A stretch of DNA of 64,000 bases from an uncultured Formosa sp. (GTDB lineage: Bacteria; Bacteroidota; Bacteroidia; Flavobacteriales; Flavobacteriaceae), in contig NZ_CANMTH010000004.1 of assembly GCF_947500765.1 (NCBI RefSeq), positions 186,001 through 250,000 on the forward strand, in the 5' to 3' direction. Shown in pieces: positions 48,374 through 56,110 of this stretch. A program made the translations under genes and the position numbers. Under the pieces are notes generated by a model. The model worked only from the letters and a program-made list of their open reading frames with translations. It searched no databases and was not told the origin of the DNA. Numbering within the stretch: the stretch's first letter is position 1; each line of letters begins with the position of its first letter.

Positions 48374-48476
48374 CTGTTTTACAATATAATTTTAGGTTTC
48401 AATATAACATTAACCACTAAAAATCAAGGCCTGATAAAGTTTATTATATTTTTATTTAAATTAATTATAAATAAGC

Positions 48477-48507
48477 TTTGATAATATAACACTCTAATAT
48501 ACATTTG
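48477..48507 (+). promoter_or_regulatory. Promoter of the TonB receptor operon
   Basis: TTTG (48477-48480), a 19-nt spacer and TACATTTG (48500-48507) match the Bacteroidota consensus exactly. It lies 44 nt upstream of the receptor ATG. No Fur-box could be recognised with confidence, although iron control would be expected. Confidence 0.8.
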
Positions 48508-48550
48508 TCGAAAAAATTTACACAATTAATAATAAGTCTAAATAAAAACA

Positions 48551-50944
48551 ATGAAAACATTATTCAGTTTTGCTGCGCTATTACTAACATCTTTTGTTAT
48601 TAATGCACAACAATTAATTGTAAGCGGTACAGTTACAGATGCAGAAAACACCCCTATAGCAGGTGCAAATATTTCATTAAAAAACTCAAATAACGGAAGT
48701 CAAACCGACATAGACGGACAATTTGAAATTAAAAACCTTGGATCTGGAGATTACACAGCAGTAATATCCTATTTAGGTTACAAAACTAAAGAAGTCGCTT
48801 TTACGGTATCTAATAGTAACATGACGTTATCAAATATTACACTTTACGAAGGACAAGAAATCCTATCTGAAGTTGTTATAGATGGAAAACGCCGCAATAT
48901 GTTTGCGAGAAAACAAACAGCTTACGTGTCTAAACTACCATTAAAAGATTTAGAAAACACACAAGTTTATTCTACAATAACTACAGATATCTTAGAATCT
49001 CAAATTGCAACTAATTTTGAAGACGCTTTAGATAATGCTACTGGTATACAACAACTATGGACATCTACTGGACGTGGTGGCGATGGTGCTGGATATTATT
49101 CACTACGCGGATTTAGTGTACAACCACAATTAGTAAATGGTGTTCCTGGATTAACAAACGGAACCATTAACGCTGCCAATATAGAACGTATTGAAGTAAT
49201 TAAAGGCCCTTCGGCTACATTGTTTGGATCTTCAGTAACCTCTTACGGTGGATTAATAAATGTGGTAACTAAAAAACCATATAAAGGATCTGGCGGACAA
49301 ATATCTTATACAGCAGGATCTTACGGATTAAATGTAATTACAGGTGATTTTAATACCGCTTTAGATAAAGATGAAAATCTATATTTCAGATTAAATACCT
49401 CTTACCATACAGAAGATAGCTTCCAAGATGCAGGTTTTAAAAAATCATTCTTTGTCGCTCCTTCTTTATCTTACCAAGTAAATAACAGATTATCGTTCTC
49501 GTTCTACGGAGAAATTTCTCAGTCAGAAAAAACAAACCCAACCATGTTATTTTTAAGTCGTGCTGGAGCAATGCAGTATGAAGACTTAAATGATTTAGGT
49601 TACGATTATAAAAAATCGTACACCAGTAATGCTCTAACATTAGAAAATCCAACACAAAACTATCGTGTAGAAATGGATTACAAATTATCTGATGCTTGGA
49701 ACTCACAAACTATAGTATCTAGAAGTGTAACATCTACTAAAGGATATTACACCTATTTATACGATTTAACAGGAGCAGGAACATTCTCTCGTTACTTAAA
49801 CAAACAAGATGCTTTAAGCAGAACTACAGATATTCAACAAAATTTTAATGGCGATTTTAAAATCGGAAATTTAAGAAATAGAATTGTTGCTGGTTTAGAT
49901 TATTACAGTGTAACAAGCATTGACAACGGAAGTAGTTATGCATATTACGGATCTGTAACACCTAGTACTGGAGAAGAAGCAGATGGATACCCATTAACAA
50001 CGGCAGGTGTAGATACCGCTTTAGCAGGATCTACAATAAACAATTACAAAACACGTACAAATGTTTATAGTGCTTACGTGTCTGATGTATTAGATATTAC
50101 ATCTAAATTATCTGCAATGGCAAGTGTTCGTTTTGATCAATTTGACAATGAAGGCGATATTACAACAAATACAGACGATTACGATCAGTTTGCTATATCT
50201 CCTAAATTTGGTTTATTATACCAGCCTATTGAAGACAGACTATCTGTATTTGCAAACTGGCAAAACGGATTTACAAACATTGGTCCTCAATTAGTAGGTG
50301 ATGCTAGTTCTGTAGAAGGGCAAACTCTTAAAAACTTTGAACCAGAAGAAGCCAACCAAATTGAATTTGGAGTTAAAACAAACTTCTTTAACAACCGTTT
50401 AAACGCGACAGTTAACTATTACAGCATTTTAGTGAATAACAGATTAATGATCGATCCAAACGATACTTTTAACCAAATTCAAGATGGTGAAGTATCTAGT
50501 AAAGGTTTCGAATTAGAAATTAATGCAAACCCTGTAAATGGTTTAAACATTAGAGCTGGATATAGCTATAACGATAGTGAAATTAAAAAAGCAAGTACAG
50601 CGTCTACAATCGGAGAACGTCCTGTAGATGCTGGTTCTGATATTGTATACAACTTATGGGCAGATTATATTTTTGAAACAGGAACTTTAGAAGGTTTCGG
50701 AATTGGTGCTGGATTTAACGGTGCAAGCGAACGTGATATTATAAATGCTTCAGGATACACGTCTGGTGTATTTAGCGTACCTAGTTATATTGTCGCTAAT
50801 GCTTCTGTTTACTATTCTGCAGACAAGTACCGTGTAGGTTTAAAATTAAACAACATGTTTAACGAAGAGTATTACTCAGGTTGGTCTACTCTAACACCAC
50901 AACAACCAAGATCTGTATTAGCTAATTTCACATTTAAATTCTAA
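48551..50944 (+). CDS. TonB-dependent siderophore-type receptor
   Basis: A 797-residue outer-membrane receptor. A signal peptide (1-19) leads into a CarboxypepD_reg-like domain (about 22-105), then a plug (about 140-240, with TDILESQIATNFEDALDNA, RGFSVQPQLVNGVPG and IERIEVIKGPSATLFGS). A 22-strand-type barrel ends in a terminal Phe (NFTFKF). The plug motif RGF...NG.P and the GPS...G.S stretch are typical of siderophore receptors. The genes after it encode a DUF4198 protein, two small membrane proteins and a PepSY protein, as in known iron-uptake loci. The ligand is unknown. Confidence 0.92.
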   Translation: MKTLFSFAALLLTSFVINAQQLIVSGTVTDAENTPIAGANISLKNSNNGSQTDIDGQFEIKNLGSGDYTAVISYLGYKTKEVAFTVSNSNMTLSNITLYEGQEILSEVVIDGKRRNMFARKQTAYVSKLPLKDLENTQVYSTITTDILESQIATNFEDALDNATGIQQLWTSTGRGGDGAGYYSLRGFSVQPQLVNGVPGLTNGTINAANIERIEVIKGPSATLFGSSVTSYGGLINVVTKKPYKGSGGQISYTAGSYGLNVITGDFNTALDKDENLYFRLNTSYHTEDSFQDAGFKKSFFVAPSLSYQVNNRLSFSFYGEISQSEKTNPTMLFLSRAGAMQYEDLNDLGYDYKKSYTSNALTLENPTQNYRVEMDYKLSDAWNSQTIVSRSVTSTKGYYTYLYDLTGAGTFSRYLNKQDALSRTTDIQQNFNGDFKIGNLRNRIVAGLDYYSVTSIDNGSSYAYYGSVTPSTGEEADGYPLTTAGVDTALAGSTINNYKTRTNVYSAYVSDVLDITSKLSAMASVRFDQFDNEGDITTNTDDYDQFAISPKFGLLYQPIEDRLSVFANWQNGFTNIGPQLVGDASSVEGQTLKNFEPEEANQIEFGVKTNFFNNRLNATVNYYSILVNNRLMIDPNDTFNQIQDGEVSSKGFELEINANPVNGLNIRAGYSYNDSEIKKASTASTIGERPVDAGSDIVYNLWADYIFETGTLEGFGIGAGFNGASERDIINASGYTSGVFSVPSYIVANASVYYSADKYRVGLKLNNMFNEEYYSGWSTLTPQQPRSVLANFTFKF

Positions 50945-50952
50945 GTGATTTT

Positions 50953-51669
50953 ATGAAGAAAATAATTCTAACACTCGCACTTTTAATATGTGTTGCTACA
51001 CCGTCTTTTGCACATTACTTATGGATAGAAACTAGTCCCGAAGGAAAAGTAGGAGAAACACAAGAAGTACATGTATTTTACGGAGAATATACTTACAATG
51101 TAATTGAACAGGTTTCTGGGGAAGCTTTTCCTAAGGTAAAAGATTTCACACTTTGGGTTATAGACACTAACGGAAAGAAAACACAATTACAAGTTACAGC
51201 AAAAACAGATCGTTACGTAGCTTCATTTACACCGTCCGCAAACGGAACATATACTATTGTTTTAGATAACAATAAAATAGATGTTATTGACTATACAGCA
51301 TATGATTTTGGAATTTTCAAAACGCATTATAATGCATCTGCCATCGTGCAAGTTGGAAACACAGCAACAAACACGAAGAATAGTAGTGAAACTGGAATTT
51401 CGGTTATAGAAGTTGCAAATAATGCTGAAGAAGTAAAACTACAAGTCTTATTTAAAGGAAAGCCTTTAAAGGATCAAGAAGCAGATATTTATGTCGCCGA
51501 CAATTGGTCGAAAAAACGAACTACAGATTCAGAAGGTTACATTACGTTTAAGCGTCCGTGGCAAACAAAATACATTATTGAAACCACAACAAAAGAAGAA
51601 GCTCCTGGTAAATATAATAACAAAGATTATCAATTTATTTGGCATTGTGCAACCTACTGTATTCAATAA
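50953..51669 (+). CDS. DUF4198 periplasmic protein
   Basis: A 238-residue exported protein (signal peptide 1-20, ending SFA) that begins HYLWIETSPEGKVGETQEV, the typical opening of the DUF4198 (CbiK/NikK-like) family linked to metal uptake. The second half is a beta-sandwich (GKPLKDQEADIYVADNWSKK) like a carboxypeptidase regulatory fold. The C-terminal segment carries FIWHCATYCIQ, with one His and two Cys that might bind metal. It is 8 nt downstream of the receptor. Confidence 0.85.
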   Translation: MKKIILTLALLICVATPSFAHYLWIETSPEGKVGETQEVHVFYGEYTYNVIEQVSGEAFPKVKDFTLWVIDTNGKKTQLQVTAKTDRYVASFTPSANGTYTIVLDNNKIDVIDYTAYDFGIFKTHYNASAIVQVGNTATNTKNSSETGISVIEVANNAEEVKLQVLFKGKPLKDQEADIYVADNWSKKRTTDSEGYITFKRPWQTKYIIETTTKEEAPGKYNNKDYQFIWHCATYCIQ

Positions 51670-51680
51670 AAAAACTTATA

Positions 51681-51713
51681 AACAACTCTGAAAGTAATCC
51701 CTTCAGAGTTGTT
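51681..51713 (+). promoter_or_regulatory. Intercistronic hairpin in the iron-uptake operon
   Basis: A perfect 12-bp stem, AACAACTCTGAA (51681-51692) with TTCAGAGTTGTT (51702-51713), has a 9-nt loop and is followed by TAATTTA. The weak U-run suggests partial termination or 3'-end protection of the receptor message. Downstream genes would then be expressed at lower level. Confidence 0.6.
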
Positions 51714-51728
51714 TAATTTATAAAAGAT

Positions 51729-52067
51729 ATGATTTCAATTGCAATTTTATTAGTTATTATAGGCTTCTATTTGCTGTATTCAACATCTAAAAAAATGGAT
51801 GCACCCATCCTATTAGGTTTCGAAAATCGATTAGTTAAGTATAAATTGGCATCTAAATTAGTAGGACTCATTTTACTTATACTGTCTTGTATTTTAACAA
51901 TAAACGTGTTTGGCTTTGGTGCAGGAATCTTTTTATTTTTAATTAATCTCATGACGGTCGCGAGTCTAATTGTTCTTTTATCACCTTTAAAATTATTCAA
52001 CGTCAAATTGCTTTTCATATTCATTTCACTTTGTGTTGCTGTCGAATTTTTAGTCCATATGCCTTAA
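51729..52067 (+). CDS. Small membrane protein (DUF3325-like) of the PepSY operon
   Basis: A 112-residue protein with three or four helices (about 3-20, 42-62, 66-90, 95-110). Position and topology fit the DUF3325 proteins that accompany siderophore receptors and PepSY reductases in proteobacteria. Sequence assignment is tentative. It lies 15 nt after the intercistronic hairpin. Confidence 0.65.
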   Translation: MISIAILLVIIGFYLLYSTSKKMDAPILLGFENRLVKYKLASKLVGLILLILSCILTINVFGFGAGIFLFLINLMTVASLIVLLSPLKLFNVKLLFIFISLCVAVEFLVHMP

Positions 52068-52077
52068 TTCTACTTGT

Positions 52078-52377
52078 ATGCCTGCAAATAAAAAATATCT
52101 TACAACATCACCATGGCAACGGTTTGCCAAAATAACAGCAGGAATACTTGGCGGTTATTTGGTAAGCATGTCTTTCCATATGGCACTAACCTCTTGGATA
52201 AGTGCAACCAACATAATTATTACCTCAGCATTCACAGGATTCATCTTATGGGCTGCACTAATGGTTGTGGCATTTATAGCCAAAAACGGATGGAAAATTT
52301 GGGGCATATATATTTTAATAACCCTACTTTTCTCTTCAATACTATATTTAGGAACTCTTTATAATCCGTTAGTTTAA
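52078..52377 (+). CDS. Small membrane protein (DUF3649-like) of the PepSY operon
   Basis: A 99-residue protein with three helices (about 15-35, 41-65, 72-95). The opening WQRFAKITAGILGGYLVSM fits the DUF3649 pattern of iron-uptake loci. It lies 10 nt after the preceding gene and 4 nt before the PepSY gene. An overlapping 83-residue frame in this region is a shadow. Confidence 0.65.
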   Translation: MPANKKYLTTSPWQRFAKITAGILGGYLVSMSFHMALTSWISATNIIITSAFTGFILWAALMVVAFIAKNGWKIWGIYILITLLFSSILYLGTLYNPLV

Positions 52378-52381
52378 TTTT

Positions 52382-53929
52382 ATGAGCGATAAAAGAATTT
52401 ATAACATTCTATTTCATACGCATACTATTAGTGGTATCGTAATTAGCGTATTGCTTTACGTGATATTTTTCGCAGGTTCATTTTCTTTTTTTCGAGATGA
52501 AATTGTAAACTGGGAACGCAACCAAACAGTTAAAAACACTGAAGCATTCGATTTAGATTTCGATGTAGCGTTAGATACCTTAAATACAACCTATAATTTA
52601 AATAGTAGAGATATAGAACTCTCTAAACATTTTATAGAACAACGTATAGGTGTTGCATTTTCTGCTCCAAAAGACACCATACTTAATCCAAATACTAAGG
52701 TAAATAGATATTCAACTTTAGACACTAAATCCTATGTAGAGAATTCTTATGATGGAGATTACACTTTAGGTGAATTTCTATACCGTCTACACTTTTTTGC
52801 ACAAATGCAACCTATAGGATATATGCTCGCCGGCTTTGTGGCTTTCTTTTTTCTATTCGCAATCATTACTGGAGTTATTGTGCATTGGAGTAAAATTGTC
52901 TCGAATTTTTACACCTTTAGACCTTATGCTAAACTAAAAACGTTGTGGACAGATGCACACACCGCATTAGGAGTTATCGGGTTACCATTTCAGTTTGTGT
53001 ATGCTGTAACGGGGGCGTTTTTCATGATAAAAGCCATTATTATTGCCCCTACTGTTTTTTTTCTTTTTAACGGTGATTCTGCTAAATTTTATGATGACTT
53101 GGGATATTCTCATCCAGAATACGAATACACACACACACCTTTAGATAAAGATTTTAGTCTGAATTATTACGTCGATAAAACAGAAGCCTTATGGCCTAAC
53201 TTTGATGCCACTCAAATTCATGTTTTTAATTATGGCGATGCCAACATGCACGTTATGATAGAAGGACATTTAAAATACAAAGACAAATATACTGCGGTTG
53301 GGGAAGCAATTTATAAAGTTGATACAGACACCCTTATTCATAAAAAAGACCCTAACCAAAGTGCCACCTATTTAGATGGTGTTAAAAATGTAATGTTCCG
53401 TTTACATTATGGTGATTACGGAGGCATGACATTAAAATTAGTCAGTTTTTTACTTGGTATAATTTCTTGTGTTGTTATTCTTTCTGGAGTTATGATTTGG
53501 GGCGTTGCTAGAAACAAGAAAACAATTTCTGAAAAGAAAAGACGATTTAATGCGTGGTTGGTTACCATCTATCTCGCCATTTGTTTAAGCATGTACCCGA
53601 TTACAGCGCTTTCTTTTATTGCTGTAAAAATAAATAACCACGCCAGCAAAACGTTTATTTACAGTTTTTACTTTATAGGGTGGCTACTATTAACGTTATT
53701 TTATAGTATAAAAAAAGACAATTATTTCACGAATAAGAATACGCTGCTTTTAGGTTCAATATTCGGATTTTTAATTCCGATTACAAATGGCATTATGACT
53801 AATAATTGGGTGTGGTTAAGCTATAAAAACGATCAATTCCAGATCTTTTTTATCGATGTGTTTTGGATAGTCTTATCTACAATAACATTGTATGCTTACT
53901 TTAAACTAAAAAGCAAACCAAAGGACTAA
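52382..53929 (+). CDS. PepSY-associated transmembrane protein, probable ferric-siderophore reductase
   Basis: A 515-residue inner-membrane protein. It opens NILFHTHTISGIVISVLLYV (first helix about 12-36) with conserved His. A periplasmic PepSY-type domain precedes helices at about 140-165 and 185-215. GVKNVMFRLHYGDYGGM and a cluster of four C-terminal helices follow. FoxB/FsrB-type relatives reduce ferric siderophores. It is last in the five-gene receptor operon and is followed by a strong terminator. Confidence 0.85.
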   Translation: MSDKRIYNILFHTHTISGIVISVLLYVIFFAGSFSFFRDEIVNWERNQTVKNTEAFDLDFDVALDTLNTTYNLNSRDIELSKHFIEQRIGVAFSAPKDTILNPNTKVNRYSTLDTKSYVENSYDGDYTLGEFLYRLHFFAQMQPIGYMLAGFVAFFFLFAIITGVIVHWSKIVSNFYTFRPYAKLKTLWTDAHTALGVIGLPFQFVYAVTGAFFMIKAIIIAPTVFFLFNGDSAKFYDDLGYSHPEYEYTHTPLDKDFSLNYYVDKTEALWPNFDATQIHVFNYGDANMHVMIEGHLKYKDKYTAVGEAIYKVDTDTLIHKKDPNQSATYLDGVKNVMFRLHYGDYGGMTLKLVSFLLGIISCVVILSGVMIWGVARNKKTISEKKRRFNAWLVTIYLAICLSMYPITALSFIAVKINNHASKTFIYSFYFIGWLLLTLFYSIKKDNYFTNKNTLLLGSIFGFLIPITNGIMTNNWVWLSYKNDQFQIFFIDVFWIVLSTITLYAYFKLKSKPKD

Positions 53930-53966
53930 TCCTTAACTTGGAATAGAATACCATTGTGTTGAAATG

Positions 53967-54010
53967 AAAAAAGAGAACTATTTATATGAATATAAATAGT
54001 TCTCTTTTTT
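53967..54010. terminator. Bidirectional terminator between PepSY and LYS1-like genes
   Basis: A perfect 20-bp inverted repeat (53967-53986 with 53991-54010) begins AAAAAAGAGAAC and has a 4-nt loop. It serves both the plus-strand iron operon and the minus-strand gene that begins at 55265 and ends at 54060. Confidence 0.9.
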
Positions 54011-54059
54011 AGAATAACGCTCTTTAATATTTATTTGAAAGTTATAATGTTTTCAATTC

Positions 54060-55265
54060 TTACTCTTTACCATCTACATAGTCTTGTAAATAAGCAAAGC
54101 GAGGCGTTAATTTTCCATTGTGTGTCATGCGAGCACGTTCTAAAATACCATCAGCATCATTATTAAAAAATGCTGGTATGACATGTTTTAAAAACATTTG
54201 CCCGAACCACACACTGGCATCAGACGATAGTTCGCTAGACAAGTTGTTTACAGCCATGACAGCAATCGCTTCTGGATCTTTAAAATCTGTTTCTAATCCT
54301 GTTCCTGGATTGTATCCATAGATAGGATTTTCTATTGTAGATGCTCTAATAGTTGATGCTACTGCACCATTAATATCGCAACTGATATCTGCAACCACCT
54401 TTATATTAAAATCTGGGCTTTTAGCATCTGCTTTCGTAAATAAAGCAGGAGAGTTATTCCCATAAAAATGACCTGTAATTAACATATCTGTTTGTGTTAC
54501 AAAGCGCATAAATGTAGATTGATAATGTTTCGGATTTTTAAAAAAATCTCTAACAGATTTTACTTTGCCATCTTTACGTGCATTATAATCTAAAGAATCG
54601 ATATTACAATATACAGGCGTTGTAAACGTTTTAGTTAGATAATCATCTACACTTACTTTCGGAATCTTAAGCAATTCTAATATTTCCATAGCACCAAGAG
54701 CCACTTTTCCGCGACCCGTTAAAAGAATTTTTATGTTTGGTACTTGTAATTTTTTAAGTTGAAGTTGTAATGCCTTTTGATCTGTTAAGGCGTTTACTTG
54801 TGGTAAATTCCATGTAGTAAATTTTAAACCCCATGCTCTAAATCCATTATAAGCTCCTACAATTCCTGCATAACGTCCAAAACCTATTAAACGGTTATTT
54901 TTAACATCGGTTATCGCCTCATGATCGTAAAATGTAATTTTTTTATCTAAAAGAGCTTGTAACAACGGCCTGTTATAAGGTTGTTTTTTTAAGGTATGTG
55001 AAAAGAAAAAATATGATTTATTCGGAATTAAAGATTCTACAGAAACTTCATTGACACCAATAAATACATCGGAGTCTGTGACATCCTTCATTACTGAAAA
55101 ACCTGTCAGTTTGTAAACTTCGTCAGGAAATATTCTGATTTTAGACTTTTCGACTTTAAATTTAGTCTCTGGATATTGCTGTTTTACTTGCAATAAAGTC
55201 TTTGGAGAAAACACTACACGTCTGTCTAACGGAGATTTACGTTCTTTAATAATAGCAAATTTCAT
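54060..55265 (-). CDS. NAD(P)-dependent oxidoreductase of the alanine/saccharopine dehydrogenase type
   Basis: A 401-residue cytosolic protein. The N-terminal catalytic half (MKFAIIKERKSPLDRRVVF, then the TFYDHEAIT segment) and the Rossmann part (LTGRGKVALGAMEIL, residues about 183-197) resemble AlaDh/PNT and yeast Lys1 saccharopine dehydrogenase. The C-terminal half includes VVADISCDINGAVASTIRAS. Whether it uses alanine, saccharopine or another amino acid cannot be decided. It is monocistronic and shares the downstream terminator. Confidence 0.83.
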   Translation of the reverse strand: MKFAIIKERKSPLDRRVVFSPKTLLQVKQQYPETKFKVEKSKIRIFPDEVYKLTGFSVMKDVTDSDVFIGVNEVSVESLIPNKSYFFFSHTLKKQPYNRPLLQALLDKKITFYDHEAITDVKNNRLIGFGRYAGIVGAYNGFRAWGLKFTTWNLPQVNALTDQKALQLQLKKLQVPNIKILLTGRGKVALGAMEILELLKIPKVSVDDYLTKTFTTPVYCNIDSLDYNARKDGKVKSVRDFFKNPKHYQSTFMRFVTQTDMLITGHFYGNNSPALFTKADAKSPDFNIKVVADISCDINGAVASTIRASTIENPIYGYNPGTGLETDFKDPEAIAVMAVNNLSSELSSDASVWFGQMFLKHVIPAFFNNDADGILERARMTHNGKLTPRFAYLQDYVDGKE

Positions 55266-55301
55266 AGTAGCGGATTTTAATATTCTGACACCTTAGAGGC
55301 A

Positions 55302-55319
55302 TTGGCACAACTTTTGCAC
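55302..55319 (+). promoter_or_regulatory. Sigma-54-type promoter
   Basis: TTGGCAC-N5-TTGCAC gives a perfect -24 GG (55304-55305) and -12 GC (55316-55317) with correct spacing. Transcription would run rightward from about 55329 toward the structured RNA and ssrA. No sigma-54 activator gene is seen nearby, so function is inferred from sequence alone. Confidence 0.6.
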
Positions 55320-55333
55320 TAAATTACACGGAA

Positions 55334-55366
55334 TTGCGAGTTTAAACAAATTTTTTAATAGCTTTG
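55334..55366 (+). promoter_or_regulatory. Bacteroidota-type promoter upstream of the RNA locus
   Basis: TTG (55334-55336), a 22-nt spacer and TAGCTTTG (55359-55366) fit the housekeeping consensus, at the long end of spacing. The start would be near 55372, giving a transcript with the folded element and then tmRNA. Confidence 0.6.
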
Positions 55367-55407
55367 CATTCCTAATTTTTTCTTATACTATCAGGATTAA
55401 ATTAGTT

Positions 55408-55487
55408 GCGTTAAGGATTGAAGCGGCATCCTTTTTAATTTTTTCAATTAAAAAGATACAGCGTAAAGCCTGCCCGAAAGGGAACGC
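55408..55487 (+). ncRNA. Structured RNA element upstream of ssrA (Flavo-1-like)
   Basis: An 80-nt region folds into a closing stem GCGTT (55408-55412) with AACGC (55483-55487), an internal 10-bp hairpin CTTTTTAATT (55431-55440) with AATTAAAAAG (55446-55455), and a terminal hairpin CCCGAAAGGG (55473-55482). The single-stranded parts (AAGGATTGAAGCGGCATC, ATACAGCGTAAAGCCTG) recall a motif found repeatedly in Flavobacteriia, which I take to be Flavo-1; that identity is from memory and unverified. It could be an independent small RNA or part of the tmRNA precursor leader. Confidence 0.65.
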
Positions 55488-55505
55488 CAAAATACTTACA
55501 ATAAT

Positions 55506-55898
55506 GGGGTCGACTGGTTTTGACAGCGAGATTTATTGAACGGTAAGCACGTCGTGTAATGATTTTGATACACGTTAAAGGCTAGATCACACTTTTAAAC
55601 GGCGAGAATAACTACGCTTTAGCTGCTTAATCCGAACTATAGTAGGATTGGCCTAGGTACACAAGGTGTACAAGCTTTATGTCTCCGGAAAGCCTTGATT
55701 GACGGCGTTCCATTTTGAGATATCGTAAATGTCAATATAGAAAATGAGGCGCTTTGACTCGTTTTTGAAACTAAAGAAGATAAGTTGTAAGTGGGTTGTC
55801 TTTAACCAGCTTACAAACGAAAACCCAAGAAAAGAATAAGCGTGTAGAAAGCCCTTTGATGACTTGTTTGGACGAGAGTTCGATTCTCTCCGACTCCA
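55506..55898 (+). ncRNA. ssrA: Transfer-messenger RNA (tmRNA)
   Basis: Rescues stalled ribosomes and tags unfinished proteins. The 5' end GGGGTCGACTGG pairs with 3' CGACTCC, the discriminator is A, and CCA is not encoded. The T-arm GAGAGTTCGATTCTCTC closes the tRNA-like domain. The tag frame at 55601-55630 reads GENNYALAA and ends in TAA, the tag typical of Bacteroidota. Length is 393 nt. It is preceded by the folded RNA element and followed by a strong terminator. Confidence 0.96.
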
Positions 55899-55903
55899 CT
55901 TTT

Positions 55904-55937
55904 AAGCCCCGTAAACCTAGTGTTTACGGGGCTTTTT
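55904..55937 (+). terminator. Rho-independent terminator of ssrA
   Basis: A 13-bp GC-rich stem (55904-55916, AAGCCCCGTAAAC, with 55922-55934) is followed by five T. It lies six bases after the tmRNA 3' end. Confidence 0.92.
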
Positions 55938-56110
55938 GTTTTGTATTGACAATGCTTAGTTTTTTAATTGATAAAAACAGAACACTGCTTAAACATTATG
56001 TAGACTTTCCTATAAATTCTGTAAATCTTATTGGATACAAGTTTTAAAACAGAACGAAAAAAACCAATGTTATCTCATACTAGCATAATATCGCTTTTAT
56101 CTTTACAATA

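Noticed and set aside
55796..56047. 83-residue open frame
   Set aside because: It runs through the 3' part of tmRNA and its terminator, so it is an accidental frame.
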